The position numbers were made by a program, and so were the translations under genes. The notes under the pieces are model-generated. The model searched no databases. It was not told where the DNA came from and worked only from the letters and a program-made list of their open reading frames with translations. Below are positions 23,971-36,832 of a stretch of 64,000 bases of DNA, piece after piece (position 1 is the first letter of the stretch; every line of letters begins with the position of its first letter). Origin of the DNA: Symbiotaphrina buchneri. Taxonomy: Eukaryota; Ascomycota; Symbiotaphrinales; Symbiotaphrinaceae. The stretch covers positions 868,001 to 932,000 of the forward strand of contig BCIG01000001.1 in assembly GCA_001599915.1 (NCBI GenBank), written 5' to 3'.

Positions 23971-26900
23971 GGTCGCACCCGATGCACTTCAATGGGCCTC
24001 CTCACGTCTCTTGCGTGGGTTCATCCACCGGCATTAGCCACGAGTCGCAGTCGTCAAGGGTTTTCCCGAACCTGGGATGAGCCGATGCTCGAGCAGACTC
24101 ATTCAAGAATTTTTCGCAGTGTTTAATGCTTTATTTTGGGTGCGAGGAGCTTCTCAAGCGATGTATGTGGAGATGCATGTACGGTGCGATATTTCCTAAA
24201 ATGGGGACCGGGAAATAATCCCGACCGAGATGGCTGATATCAATATAGTTGTCGACGGTGTTTCAAGGTTACCCCACCAAAGGGAACAAGGTGACACTGT
24301 CAGGTTTCGAGGATGATGTGGACCAGCAGCCCTCGATCGCCGTCCCGGAAAGGATTTTGGTGTGGTCACGGAAAAGAACGACTAAGCTCCTGCCCTACTC
24401 GGAGAAAGAGCGTGAAATTGCGGCTGCAAATGCTTTATAGGCTGGGCGTGCCAGATGCGCGACAGCATTAGCATCGTCGCAGGGAGAAAAACAAATTCCC
24501 CGAAGATGACCAGCACGAGTAGGGTAGATGGCTGGAAATAATCGCAGTCAATTAGGCAGAGCTGAAGTGACTGGTGCAGTGAGAAGTGCCATCTTTGCAG
24601 ATCACCACCTGCAGGGTTCACCGTTGACCTCCGAAGAAGGGCATTATTTATCGCCAATGGCAGGCACCCGACGCTCATTCTCTCTGGGAACCGGTGCAAG
24701 CTTGCAAGGCCGTGATGCTCCGGTGAGGAAAAGGATTCCAGGGGTGCAGAGAGCAACGGTCGGCCATTCCAGGGCGGACATGGCTCAGGCACCACCTGGC
24801 ACCCACCGTGGGGACCCTACCTACCTACCTTAGATAGCGGGGCAGTGCGATAGTAGCATGTAGTAGCGGTAGTGGTAGTGGTAGTCAGTAGCATCCTATC
24901 CCTAGAGCTGCGGCCCGACCGTTGGTTTTCATGAGTTCACGCCCACCAATTTGGCTCAGTCTTCGACCGAGGAAGGCCGTCTTGATGAACTCTTTGACGT
25001 AAGACAGATGCGGACTGGGCTGAACCAAGATCTCTCAGCGGAAGGATCACCGGTTGGGCTCAATTCGACCTTCCGAGGCCGCACGGTCGACCAAAAGAAC
25101 CCTTGAGCTGGGTGACCGGCGGAGTACTGTGCGGTAACCTCAGTGTCTGGTAGGAAGGTCTTGTCTCTGACCAGGCTCCCTTTGGCGACTGGCCGAGGGG
25201 CCGCTATGGCGGAGCGTTCAGAGTAGTCGCGACACCGTTTCCCAACATCCCGGCAAGTTCGTATTCGCTTGAGCTTAGGATTGCTGGTATGTAGTAAGGT
25301 AGTGGGTACGAGTACTCATGCAGAGCTGAAGTTTTGGCACTCGATCAATAATGGTAAGATAAGGCAGTCGGTGAACCTGTGGTCTCTTGTCTTGCTGTAA
25401 CATATTTGCTAATGATAGTCTTCTTCGGCCTCTTCCTCATCCCCTTTTGCATGTTGTTAATGAACATTGCTGTGCCCTACCCAAGTCAAGGTAGGTAGAT
25501 ATGCCTTAAAGTACCTTAGGTACCTCAGGTAAGTACCGTGGTAGCTACCAAAGTACTTCGTAGTCAACTGGAGGATGAGGTCAAAAAGGTTCAACAGCCA
25601 AGTGAACCAACCCGCTGTTCAGTGCGCACAGCTGTGATCCATTGCACGGCATTCCCCACCAGGATAATGTCAATAACAACCGTAATCCACTACAGGAAGG
25701 CAGGAATTAGAGCGGTAATCATCATATTATCCGAGATTTGCGACAGTGGTGACAGGAATGAATCGGCGTAGCTGATTTGGATCGATTATCTGAGCTTCAG
25801 ATTCATTCTTGCGGTCTATCCTCGGAACCGCTGGCCATGACCGGGCGGTCTGTTTCGAACGGGCCCTCTGAAGAAGTGGTTGCGTGACTTGCGGTGTATG
25901 AACCGAGGAAGGCGATGATGTGCGCACCGACACGACGGCCTTGTTGTTCTGGTGTCCTGCATTCCGTCTTCTGTGCTCTGATTCGGCGACCTGTGCTCTG
26001 TCCTCTCGACGTTAGTTGCTCGGTGCTCCGCGTCCCAAGCTCCCGGGTCTGTCTGTCAGCTGAGGTGGGCAGGTCAAGCCCGCTCTAAAAGCCGTCGTTG
26101 TCTTCTAGAAGATGGCTTCCAACGGCCCTGTGTCGTCTGCGGTACAGTGTCGGGCGAATAGATCTGCAGCAATGGAATGGCTAATTATCGATAACGCCCC
26201 TTGTTGACGATTATCACACCGACGGCGGCAGATTAGGACACAAGCTGAGTGGGAGTGGGCGTGAGTGAGCTGGAGTCAATCTGGAACTGAAATAGGCTTC
26301 CAACCTTACTCCGAGTCTACCTGTACATACTTACCTACCTTAGGGAATCTTAGTTACCTACCTTACCTTAGTCTCCCTCGCCGAGGCGGCACGACAGCGC
26401 GATTCTAGACTCCCTAAATGGTTCGGACCCCTTTTCCCGAGTTGGCACCCGATGCATGACTAAACTAGAGGCTGCCCCTGTGGCCCCTGCTGTGACGCTG
26501 TCTCTGCTGCCGCCGTTTCAGCCTAACCAAGCGGACCCCCGACCCGGTAGGACGACAACGCCAATACGCTTCGTACTACTGCTCGGATCACGGAGTAGCA
26601 GTGGGGTATGTCTAGTATCGAGGTAGGTAAGGCACCGTAGACGACGTCTGAGAGTGCGCCATTATCAACGGGGCCAGATCCAACAACGAGCCTAGGATGG
26701 AGCAGGAAAGGGATGAAATGAACACCTTGACTGTTCATCCAATAATGATAATAATAGAAAAATAACTAGCACCGAGGTCGGAGACTCCTGTCGTCAGTGT
26801 CGTGGGCGGGTTTGCACCTGCGCCGGCAGCTGCTATTCTGTTACGATGAGATGGTACGTACTCTTATTATGTTCTTGTGAGAATACACTGGAGAAAAGAC

Positions 26901-27921
26901 AACGGGCCCCCTACACCGACTGAGCCATGTGGGAGAAGAAGCAAGGGCTCGAATGGCTAGCTGTCAACGCTGAACCACTCTAGAGACGTCTGTGCCTCTC
27001 CTTCCCTGTCCTTCCCTGTCTTTTCATAATTAGACCACCTACGGTACCTCACCTTACCTTACCCGCCTTAGTATGTGCCCGGCAAGGCACACAACGAACT
27101 ATCAACCTCTGCGGTCCTAGCTACGTGGTGCATCGCAGCGGTATGGTAGAGCAGCAGTATTTCAGTACTGATTGGTCTGCGGCCAGCTGCCCGGACCCTG
27201 ACAGGGTGTGTAGAAGATCTTCAACGTCAATAATAATAATCAGAGATGGAAGACAGCAGATTAAAACTACGCGCCCTGACCGCGCTGCTGTGAAGTGACA
27301 GTTTTGAGTGCAACCAGTTCACAGTACATGTCTGTACTGGCTAGGCCTGCCTAGTATTGATGCACCGACTGCAGCACCTTAGCCTTGCGTCAAAAGGCTT
27401 GCACTCAAGAGTGGGGACAGTGTCGAACCAGCCTCGTTGACCGAATCCAGTCCCTTGTGCAATGGACAATTCTTCTCAGGTTCAACCCTGGTACTGTATG
27501 AGGGAACCACACAGTCAATTGTACCTCCGAAGTCATAGATCCATTGCAGAGGCACAATGGGGGTAGCAGATATTTCGCACCGCTAGCTAGACCAGGCTTC
27601 ATACAATAGCCGTCTATAGCTCACAAAGGTACGCCGATGGTGCAAAGCTTTCACTCGTGCTTCTCCTCTCGCTCTTGAAGGAGAATGCTTCACCTCCTGA
27701 AACGCCAGCCGGAAGGCTTCCTGCAGCAGCTAAGAAAAACCCAGCCCCGGATGCTAAAAGCAAATGGTAAATAGTATGGTAGGGTTGAAGGTTAGCCTTT
27801 CCCTGCTCTCACATCCTCATGCCATGCAAACTTTCATTTTCATGTGCCCATTAAATTCACATCGCTTCTGTGTGAGGCCGATTTCCAATCAAGGCCGCCT
27901 GTGCGGCGAAATGCGATAAGA
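23971..27921. other. Gene-free gap, 3.95 kb
   Basis: The longest gap in the gene-rich part. All ORFs are short, unspliced and unlike known proteins; I find no convincing tRNA (no A-box/B-box pair). Dispersed CCTTACCTACCTTAG-type motifs cluster here (about 24817, 25490-25530, 26325-26375, 27040-27075). Two stretches of ATAATAATAA-type sequence occur at about 26745 and 27225. GC content is normal, so it is not a RIP island. Confidence 0.5.
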
Positions 27922-30878
27922 CTAAATGCTGTAAACTTTCCTCAGAGATATCTGGTCGGACTGAGAAAGCTGATTGAGAAAAGCCGTAAAGTCAGGTATA
28001 AGGTTCTTATAACCGGTCAAAATCTAAGCATAGCGTCAGCTGAAGCAGCGAGATGTCCTTGAAGAAGAACTAACCTGCTGGAACAAGATTCGCAGATTCT
28101 CACGATAGGACGGATCCGGATACCTGGCAATTGTCTCAAAGAAAGGCTTTAGACATTTCTCCATGGCTTGCGGATTTTGTCCCACAACCATGCAGAAGCC
28201 TTGAAGTGCGTGGTCCTTTTCCTGAGTATATTCCACCTTTGCGATGGATTCCAGAAACGGCTCAGCAAACTCGGCCAAGTGAGGTGATAACTGTGAGGAA
28301 GCTACAACACCAAGTCGACCTAGGGCTATTGCTGCATTTTCATTGACCGACTCTGGGACCTCGACATTAGTGATGATCGCAAGGAGCTTCTCGTAAAGAC
28401 GATCAACAAATGGCTCCACTCCTGAGCCTTCTTTCATACAGATCTCTCCACAAGCCCAACATGCGTTGTTCAGAACAGGAAAACCAGTTTCGATCTCTTC
28501 GTCTTTCATTTTGTCCAGATCCAGCTGATCGACGAGAATCGGGAGTATGGAAGGAAGAGAAGGTTTCAACTGGTCAAAGACGAAAATGGCGCAATCGCCC
28601 AGCAAAGCGTAAGCGGACTGCCTGACTTCGTTGTTGGGATCCTCCAGGCAAAAAGTAAGAAGCGAGAAGAAGTTTGGTTGAGCCATTGCCACTAATTCGG
28701 CGCTTTTCTGTGGCTCAAGGGCTTGTATTATCGAACTGAGAAGGTCCAGACTGGTGACCAGGAAATCCTTGTCCGGATGGTCGAAAGCGTGGTTGTTGAC
28801 AGCGTTGAGGTAATCTTGAAGGTTTTGATGGATGATGCGTACACAACGTGCGAAGATAGGAGGAGCGAACGGCGTAAACGCATCTTGTAAGGCGCCAGCA
28901 ACGTAGGAGAGGCATTCCTGCAAGGGGAATAATTCCCTGGATTGATCAGACACCTTGTGCCATCGTTCGATCAGAGCCGGCATTAGAGTGTCCAACAAGC
29001 CTTGACTGGCAAGAGCCTGCCCAACGCTTTCGGCCAGAGTCTGGATGCAGTCATACAGAATAAACATGTTCTTGTCTTTGTACTTCGAGAAGCATTGGAC
29101 GAACTGCTGGATGATGGGTCTGCAATATGGTCGAAGCCGGCCCTGCGCCTTTTCTTCCAGGTTTGCGAATGCCGAGGCCGCTGCTTCCTGCACTCTTTTC
29201 TTGTTGTCCAGCATCCTCGCCAGCAAGCCTTCCATCATCGGTTCGAAAAAAAGAGCTTTTTCTGTTGGATCGCCCAGATGCGAAGCCCACGCAGAATATC
29301 TACCAAGTGACCAACATGTGATCTGCCGCACGATTGGTGAAGAATCATTCAGCAGAGAGATTAGGTAAGGTACGAGGTCTGGCAGATGAGGTGTGACCGC
29401 TTCCAGACATCCATCGGCAAGAGCTCCTAAAGCGAGAACGGCGGCTTCACGACGCGGCCACTCATTGTGTTGAATGTTGTCCTTGAGATAGGGCAGAGTG
29501 ACCTCGAAGACAGGTTGATGGAAGACAGAGGCGAGAACATCCAACGCGGCAGCCGAGCATTTACGGAGAGTCCACTGGTCTTCAGGGTCCCCTGCTTCCC
29601 CGTCTTCGGACTCTTCGATCTCACCTTCACTGAGGTCATCGTCATCCTCGGACATCTTCATCTGAGCGTACCCATTCTTCTGAGTTCCACCGCTCTGGCC
29701 ATTCTCCGCAGTGGCCGCGGCTGCAGCGGCTCTAGCATTCCTTGTCTTCGCGAACTGTGGCTTTATGTCCTCGACACGGTCCTCTATGTCAGCATCTTCC
29801 TCGTCGTCTTCCAGCATCATGATCTCCTCCTGGCTATATACCATACTTTCAAGAAGCACGGGAACAATCCGGTCAAGATAGGGTCCCAAGGCACCGCGAA
29901 GCTGGTCATGCTCGCCAACCGCGAGCCAGAATTCCGCTGCATCCAATGAAAGTTCTGGATCATCAGCTCGTCGCTGTTCAGCGATCATAAAGTTCACAAG
30001 TCCTTCCATATGGGGCGCCAGCTTATCAGGACTTATATCGACTAGCTGGACAAAAGATCGACAGACATGCTTGAGGACTTCAGCGCTCGGATCGCCGGCT
30101 AGGCTGAACAACCGCGTGAGGAGCGCATCTAGCGAGACAAGGAGGGCTTGAGGCTTTTGCGGTATGAAAACGTTGATACTAGCAAGGGCGTTGGCTCTGA
30201 TCTTGGCGTTCGGACTCCCTGTGAATTCCAACAGCTTCGGTATTATCACGTTCAATGGTCGCCTTCCCTGGTAGTCTTTGTCCAATGCCTTCTTGTTGTC
30301 TTCGCAGATCTTGAGCAGAGCACTCATGGCCCCTTCCTGTGCGCTGGCGAGGGCGTTCCCTTCATCATTCCCAACCAAAGCCAAGAGGGTCGAAAGGAGG
30401 TCCGGCCAAGCTAGGATACCCGCTGACCGTACCACTTCGGTGATGATGTTTCCGCAATAGTTTCTGATTTGGGGGTTCGGGTCTTGAAGACATGCCAGAA
30501 CGGTGGAACGGATATAATCTTGGCTGCTTTGCGAGATTGTTTTGTATGATGTTCTTATCTCGTTCTTCAACATGATTGCCGCAGCAGTTCTGACCATATG
30601 ATATTCGTCGTTCGTGAGGTCCATGCCCGTCGGAGCATGCTGGTTGGCGAAAAGGAAAGCTAGATAATTGTTGATGTCCGGTGATGATTTGGCCTGGGAG
30701 AGCATCTGAATTCCGAACAGTGTTAGCGTATATGTAGATAGCAACCTGAAGTTCATTCCGTGTCGAATCGACTGACCAAAGTAGCTTGCTTCTGCGCATT
30801 CTGATCATGGCCGCTCAAAGAGTTGCGCAGATACAGTGCCAGCTGCCTTAGTGGCTGCTCTTCCGGCTGCCACGCCAT
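27922..30878 (-). CDS. Importin beta-2 / transportin (Kap104-like karyopherin)
   Basis: Three exons (30777-30878, 28075-30705, 27922-28023) give 944 residues. The N-terminus MAWQPEEQPLRQLALYLRNSLSGHDQNAQ joins MLSQAKSSPDINNYLA, the first HEAT repeat of transportins. HEAT-repeat sequence fills the protein; an acidic loop at about residues 340-360 (EDDEEDADIEDRVEDIKPQF) matches the transportin H8 loop that displaces cargo on Ran-GTP binding. The last exon adds ILTGYKNLIPDF...LRKVYSI, the usual C-terminus. Family knowledge: Kap104 imports mRNA-binding proteins with PY-NLS signals such as Nab2 and Hrp1. The first and last exons are each 102 bp. Confidence 0.92.
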
Positions 30879-31661
30879 TTTGCGGATATCGGACAATTGG
30901 TAGACCGCAGATACCGCGCAAATGGTGATAGCGGTATAGCGATGGCCTCAAAATGTGAGGTACGCCCAGACGATTGTACGGGTGAATGGGGCGTTGTGAA
31001 GTCGGTTGCAGTGAAAACCTCCTCTTTTCACAGTGATCGAGCAATCCAGCGCCGTTCTCGAACGTCGGATGGCTTTTGAAGATAGTGGTCTCCGGCACAA
31101 GAGAGAGTGTATTGCGGCGGGGTTAGCGGATCGAATCTGGACCTTGCGTTGATCGGACGAATGACAGGCGGAAAATAGGAGAGGCTGTAGGTCTAAAGAC
31201 TGGCCAGGGCGGTGGAGCGTGCTCCTAAGCTGGTGCAGCAGCACTCAGAAGGTATAGAAGTGCCCTATGGCCTTATCGGAAGATGGAGGAAGGAGGAGAG
31301 AGATCCATCTGCATTGAGCGCGAGACGTTGAAACTTTCCAATTAGAGTGGTGGGATGTGGACGTTTTGTGTCACTGTTTCGTACTTTCTCCAGTGGCTTA
31401 AAATCGCATCGGCCACGGCCAAGCATAGGAGCAAAGCCACACCTGTGGCGTTCTGCAACAAACTTCGGAGTTCATAAAGATATCATCCCGGGATCTCACA
31501 TGAATGTCTGCTTGTGAAGCAACTACTTCTGCTACAACACTTGTTTGGTTAGTATTATATTGTGTTATTGGAAATTCGTTCTGGCCATAGATCTGCTTTG
31601 TAGGATAATCACACTTAGGCCCTATGCGAGATCCTCCCCGAACGATCCTGCCATGCATCAA
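30879..31661. other. Intergenic region, 0.8 kb
   Basis: Promoter of the karyopherin gene and 3' flank of the Sac2-type gene. No further coding sequence recognised. Confidence 0.5.
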
Positions 31662-34600
31662 TCAAGCCCAGACCAGCTTCTTCAAAGAATAGCCCCATTG
31701 CTCCAGCAGCCTAGTGCTCTTCTTCGCCTCAGCCAGAGATAAAACGTCCTTCTGCTCGACCAAATCGCCTTCTAGTGTCTGCTTCCCGGGCCTCTCATCC
31801 GCCGCCACCATCCTTTGAATCTCCTCACAAATGCTCTGAACAAGGTCCCTTTCGTTCACAGGTGACGTTTCCTGGCCTTCAATGTTCGCAAAGCTTGTAC
31901 GCGCTGGTAGAGCTTTGAAAGCCATGATGCGCGTAGTAGCTGAACTCCCGCCCTTCGCCCGTGCTCGACCGGCATCCGGCATCTTTTTTGACACTGACGC
32001 AGGATCTACCATTGCCTCTTCTCCTTGCTCCGTCTTATCATCCTTCTGGCCATAAGCGCTCCTCAGCGAACGCGTGTTAACTCTCGATACGTCCTCATCA
32101 CCCGGTTCGTACACGACTACAAATCCAACATTGCGCCGCTCATCCGTGTGAGAGGCAGCAAGCGTAGACGTGATATACGCACCATAATATATCTTGACAA
32201 TGTGACGCAAATCCACTCGCTCAAACGATGACACCTTCTCATTGTTCCAGCCGAATCGGCAAGCGTAGAGAGCAGCATTTGTCAAAAGTAGGATAGACTC
32301 CTCAAAGGGGAACGTCCGTACGGTATTGGACTCATTAGGGGAAGACAGAGTCCAGCCTGCGACAAGCTCTTCGGAGGGATCGGCAATTACAATCTTCGTG
32401 CTGAGCTCAATGGCATTCTGCCGGACCTTCCTCATGGACATCGCCGGGTCCGCGTTCATCATATCCGCCTCGAATTCCTCGAATACCTGCTCCGTGACAT
32501 TCCCAAGAACGTAATCGATGACCGCTTGGCCAAAGTAATCGTTGACGATATTGTTGAAGTAGCGCGAAAGCGTTAGGCCGAAGTCGTTGAGAGCACCCCG
32601 GTAGTTGCGTTTCCTCGTTCGGGTGTAATCGCCTTTCAACGCGGCCGTCGAAGAGTATTGCTTCGATATCGCATCCCCGTTGTCGGCCCACAAAGTGTTG
32701 AACCACTGAGCACCTTGATCCAACTGCATATCCAAGTCGATCCCCTCTTCCTTCAACTGTTTCTTGAGGGCTCTTCTAGCACATGCGGACTGCACCACAT
32801 TTGTTCGGTCAAGGCAATCCATGCAATTGGTCCTGAGCACACCTTTTTGCTGTTCTTCGTTCCGCCCACCCACAATCTTCGTTTGTCCATGTGCGTCAAG
32901 CTTGTCCCCAAGTATCTCCATAAGTTTCTCCACGTTTTCAAATTTCATCCCGCGGCAGACAGCATGGAAATCAAACCACTCGAATTCTATCTTGTGTCCA
33001 TCCACACCGCCGGACTCGTTTAACCTTGCTACATGGGCTTCGAACTCTTTGCCAACCAACGCTTCGTTGCCATGCTTTTCGACAAGTGAGTCCGCAATCA
33101 CATCGCCGTATCTGCGTATCATGTTGGAGAAATGTAGCCTCAGCGCTTGCTGGTTCGCCTCGAAGGAGTGCTGGATGATAGGAACCGGTTTGAAGGAATA
33201 GGGAGATTGTGAAAAGTATAGAGGTATGGAGCCCCTCGTTTGGACGAAAGAATAGAGATTCTCTGAGGGGCTCCACGTGGGGGAGGAGAGGATCTGTTCA
33301 CTTTCAACAAAGTTCGCGACGTGGCCTTCATCGTCCACCCCACGGCGGAGGTAGCGGAGACCAGCCCTTTTGGTTGACCGCCGCGAAATGATCGTGAGCA
33401 AGAAGTTCTTATTATTCGGCTCTTTACTTGTTGAGCCATTTTGAGCCTCGATCACGTCGCCAACATCTTCGTAGGCTGCAACGACGGTATCGCCTTGCTG
33501 TTCCGAACTACTGTTGACTGTGAAAGCTCGCTGGCCTACAAAGCCTTGCATTATTGGCAGTACCAAGCCATACTGGCGGCTCTCAATGAAAGGAGACATC
33601 AAGTGTTTATTCCAAAAATACTTGGACGATGTCAGTAACAGAGGTCGAAGCAGCGTTTGAACTTACAAAAGGGTCGACCCGCTGATACAGCGGGAGATCT
33701 GAGCTTACGGCCTTTTCTGAAAACCTTCGGGTGATATCGTAGTCATGAGAGTAAAAGAAGCTTGCTGACTGAAGGAGTAGACGGGTCGTGCGGAGCAGTT
33801 TCGGCAGCAATGATAAAGCAACGCTGTTGTTCTCTGCTGAGCCAGGGCTTGTTATGGGGGCCTTGTCATCCTTGGTAGGCTTGTATCCTTCAATACCTCC
33901 GGCTTGAGCTTCAGACTCGGGGGGTCCAGCGGCGCCCTGTTTAGATATATCTTCCTGAGTAGGACCCTCTTGGCTTGCGGCTGAGCCATCAGCCGTGCTC
34001 ATCCCCAACGTCCTTCGATTCTCGACGCTCCAACCTCGTTTAGAGAACCACCTTTCGGCAAATCGACCATACAGACCCTTTTGTTTGATCACGTCTTCAG
34101 CGATACTGGTGGTCCTTTTATGTGATGGTCTGGCCCGCTGGACTTCTTCTACAGGAGTCTCTTCCGACCCTCTCCGCGAAGTTGGATCATCCGAGACCTC
34201 ATCGCCTCCTGTCGACTGTTCCGCATCATAATCCGAAATATCAGATTCGTCCTCCTGACCCGCCTTCTGCTTCTGTAAAGTCTCCCGCACTTGGTTCATC
34301 GCACTTATGGCTTCAGCCTGGGAAGTCAATGGTATAAGAGCTACATCTTTGATGACGTAGATTGGCTTTCCTTGAATCTGTGCCACTTGTTTCTGACTTG
34401 ATATAGAAACGAGAAAGGATGTCGAGGAGACGGTTAGAAGACCTGTTCAATGTAAGCCTCATTATTTGGAGAGAGATTGAAGGTGATCCGACAAACCAAC
34501 TATTCCGTGGGCCTCCAATGAAGCTGCATTTCCGTCATATTGCTGCCACTTTTCCAACAGGGGGGCAATCTGGTGAGTCCCGTAATCAATCTTTGTAGCC

Positions 34601-34692
34601 GTTCCCACACGCTGATTGCGCTGCGCCAGCGGTTGCAAGATCAAGCCATCGACGGCCGCAAAAATAAGAAGCTTGCGAGGCAAACCTGGCAT
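31662..34692 (-). CDS. Sac-domain phosphoinositide phosphatase with hSac2 domain (INPP5F/Sac2-like)
   Basis: Three exons (34497-34692, 33667-34442, 31662-33620) give 976 residues. The Sac domain starts at the N-terminus, is interrupted by a charged low-complexity insert (about residues 100-230), and resumes with LPLYQRVDPF|YFWNKHL and SPYSFKPVPIIQH. The CX5R catalytic loop RTNCMDCLDRTN is at about residue 590, intact. After it comes an hSac2-type homodimerisation domain (FPFEESILLLTNAALYACRF and RVDLRHIVKIYYGAYI). Family knowledge: Sac2/INPP5F enzymes remove the 4-phosphate from PI4P on endosomes; yeast lacks a direct equivalent with this second domain. The substrate here is inferred. The protein ends in a charged tail. 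Confidence 0.87.
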
Positions 34693-35134
34693 GTTGGCAT
34701 AGTTGAGCCCACACCAATTGGCAAAGCTCCGTTGATAGCCCAGAGATGGTCACCAGCACTTGCGGAACCTCATGAAATGTTGACAGCGCATGATAGCGAG
34801 GCTATGACGGAGTTGACGACCTTTTAAATCCCAGTGTGCAAGGGTACATCTGCTCGAAGAAGTCAGGTACCTTACCTTGTGATTGGCTCCCAATTACCAT
34901 GTACTTCTCATGCTCAGTGTGCCAAAGGTACTTACCTCTGCACCATACAAGGTACCGGTACCTCGTGCACAGAATTCACGAGGTTGCCAGCATAAAGTAC
35001 GGTACCCCTAAGGAAGTGTTTGGCATAGAGCCATACAACGTTGGCATTACCTTATATCGCAACAACTGAAACTATTGATACATAATCGCTCAAAGCCCGT
35101 ATATAATCGAAGATTGCCTTCCATCTTCCGCAGT
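34693..35134. other. Intergenic region, 0.44 kb
   Basis: Promoter of the Sac2-type gene, with several GGTACCTTACC/AGGTACTTACC motifs at about 34860-34970. No gene seen. Confidence 0.5.
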
Positions 35135-36832
35135 TCAAATTCTTCTGGACTGCCCATGCTGGAGCGAGTCCTTGTCAGAGGACGCCTGACTGCTCCTCTC
35201 CTTTTCAAATAGCACCGATCCCGCTTCAACTCCATGCATCAAATCAAAACTCTCCTCACTCCCATTTTCAATTGGACTTCCTCTTTCTGCTGCGGCCCTT
35301 TCACCATACCATTGGACACCACCACTTCCAGCGGCCTTAACTAGCACCTCTTTTTCCTCAAGCGGCAAGGGTGCAGAATCCTGTGGCAGGATGTACTGTC
35401 TGTGCCATTCACCCACAAACATACCATCTGGGTCGACTTCATCACGTATCCTCAAGTAGTCTTGGAACTCGGGATACATGTTGGCAATATCTCGCTGAGT
35501 GACAGTGTAGAAGTTTTTTGCCCAGTGCGGCCTGGCGCCCATGTCTTTCATCAACCATTCGAATGCCTTATAGTACTGAGGCCGACATGGTGGGTCGCAG
35601 TGGTAAGGGCGGTAGAGTGTCGCGTTAAGGAACAGGGTGGGTCCATCGGGGACCGTATTGTCGAGGAACGGCCGCGGTTTGCTAGACGATGTATCGGCAA
35701 CGCGGACCTCTATCGGTGCGTGCACCCAAACCCCTTTTGAGGAAAGCGGGATGCCAGACTTCTCATCTTCATGATTTAACCAAGCACCGAGTCGCATGAT
35801 GGCTTCTGGGCCCTTCTCAAGCGGGAGGGCCCACTCGTTAACAAACTGGCTGTATAAGCAATCCATGAGCAGACCGGTGCGGCCATCCTCCACGGCGGCG
35901 CTACCTGCATCGTCCTTGAAACCGTACTGTGTGTTGATGACGAACCATTCGATCGATGGCAGAAGCCTCGGGAACCACTGAGCAACATACAACATGAACT
36001 GATAAGTGTGGTAGCCGATGTAGCCTCCCCAGAAATTCTTCTGGGGCGGCTTATAGGGCTTTTCTGTCTTGTTGGCCCTCCAAACAATCGCAGACCGCAT
36101 GTACGGCAGCCACCAGCAACGGGTGAATTCTGCTTGTGTCCAGAGATCTTTGTCCCACCTTTCGAGAACATCAGCTAGCGGTTTTAACTGCTGCGCCCAT
36201 TCTATCCGGAAAGCCGGCGCTGCCTGAACAGTGACTTCAGTGATAATTCCGATCAGTCCCAGTGACACTAAGCCGGCACGGAACAGATCAGGGTTCTTTT
36301 CGGCATTGCAGAAGACCTCGCTACCGTTCGCCAACAATATCTTCAGACCGATGACCGCTTGAGACAGAATGCCGTGTTGCAGGGAGCTACCATGAGTTGC
36401 GGTGCTGATCGCGCCCGCAATTGACTGATTATCTATGCTTCCCAAATTCGGCATGGTCAAGCCGTATTTCTCCAGGGCCAACCCAAGATCTCGCAGCCGA
36501 ATTCCACTTTGCACGACCATGGTGTGCGTCTCTTTATTGACGGAGATAACATCGCTGTATTTGTCCAAGTTCAACATCCAAGAGGACGTGCAAGTCAGAT
36601 GGCTTGGAGAATGGCCGCTGCCAACAACCACCAAGCGTTTGCGACATCTTCGCGCGAGTGTAACGACCTTTTGTAACTCCTGAATAGATCCTGGTTGGAT
36701 GTATAATTCGGGATATGAGTGGAAAGTCTTTGCCCATGTGTGATGGACATGCTTCTGTGATGCGCGAAATGGGACCGATGGGTCGAGCCTCGAGAGCTCG
36801 TACTCGAGCTGGGGGTCCAACGCCATGACCAT
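35135..36832 (-). CDS. ALO1: D-arabinono-1,4-lactone oxidase
   Basis: An uninterrupted ORF of 565 codons. The N-terminal FAD-binding PCMH domain contains VVVGSGHSPS at about residues 68-77; His74 is the expected site of covalent FAD attachment in this family. The C-terminal ALO domain is complete (FTRCWWLPYMRSAIVWRANKT, RPHWAKNFYTVTQRDI, and GEWHRQYI near the end of the core). Family knowledge: the enzyme catalyses the last step of D-erythroascorbate synthesis in fungi, on the mitochondrial outer membrane in yeast. An extra charged tail of about 85 residues follows the core, which is common in filamentous fungi. Two ATGs (36832 and 36826) compete as start. It is divergent from the UPF0303 gene. 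Confidence 0.93.
   Translation of the reverse strand: MVMALDPQLEYELSRLDPSVPFRASQKHVHHTWAKTFHSYPELYIQPGSIQELQKVVTLARRCRKRLVVVGSGHSPSHLTCTSSWMLNLDKYSDVISVNKETHTMVVQSGIRLRDLGLALEKYGLTMPNLGSIDNQSIAGAISTATHGSSLQHGILSQAVIGLKILLANGSEVFCNAEKNPDLFRAGLVSLGLIGIITEVTVQAAPAFRIEWAQQLKPLADVLERWDKDLWTQAEFTRCWWLPYMRSAIVWRANKTEKPYKPPQKNFWGGYIGYHTYQFMLYVAQWFPRLLPSIEWFVINTQYGFKDDAGSAAVEDGRTGLLMDCLYSQFVNEWALPLEKGPEAIMRLGAWLNHEDEKSGIPLSSKGVWVHAPIEVRVADTSSSKPRPFLDNTVPDGPTLFLNATLYRPYHCDPPCRPQYYKAFEWLMKDMGARPHWAKNFYTVTQRDIANMYPEFQDYLRIRDEVDPDGMFVGEWHRQYILPQDSAPLPLEEKEVLVKAAGSGGVQWYGERAAAERGSPIENGSEESFDLMHGVEAGSVLFEKERSSQASSDKDSLQHGQSRRI

Noticed and set aside
24382-24795. 137-codon minus-strand ORF in the 4-kb gap
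   Set aside because: I see no known domain, conserved motif or splice structure; length is within chance for this region.
22069-27921. Transcription factor as regulator of a biosynthetic cluster
   Set aside because: No polyketide synthase, NRPS, terpene or tailoring gene is nearby; neighbours are housekeeping genes.
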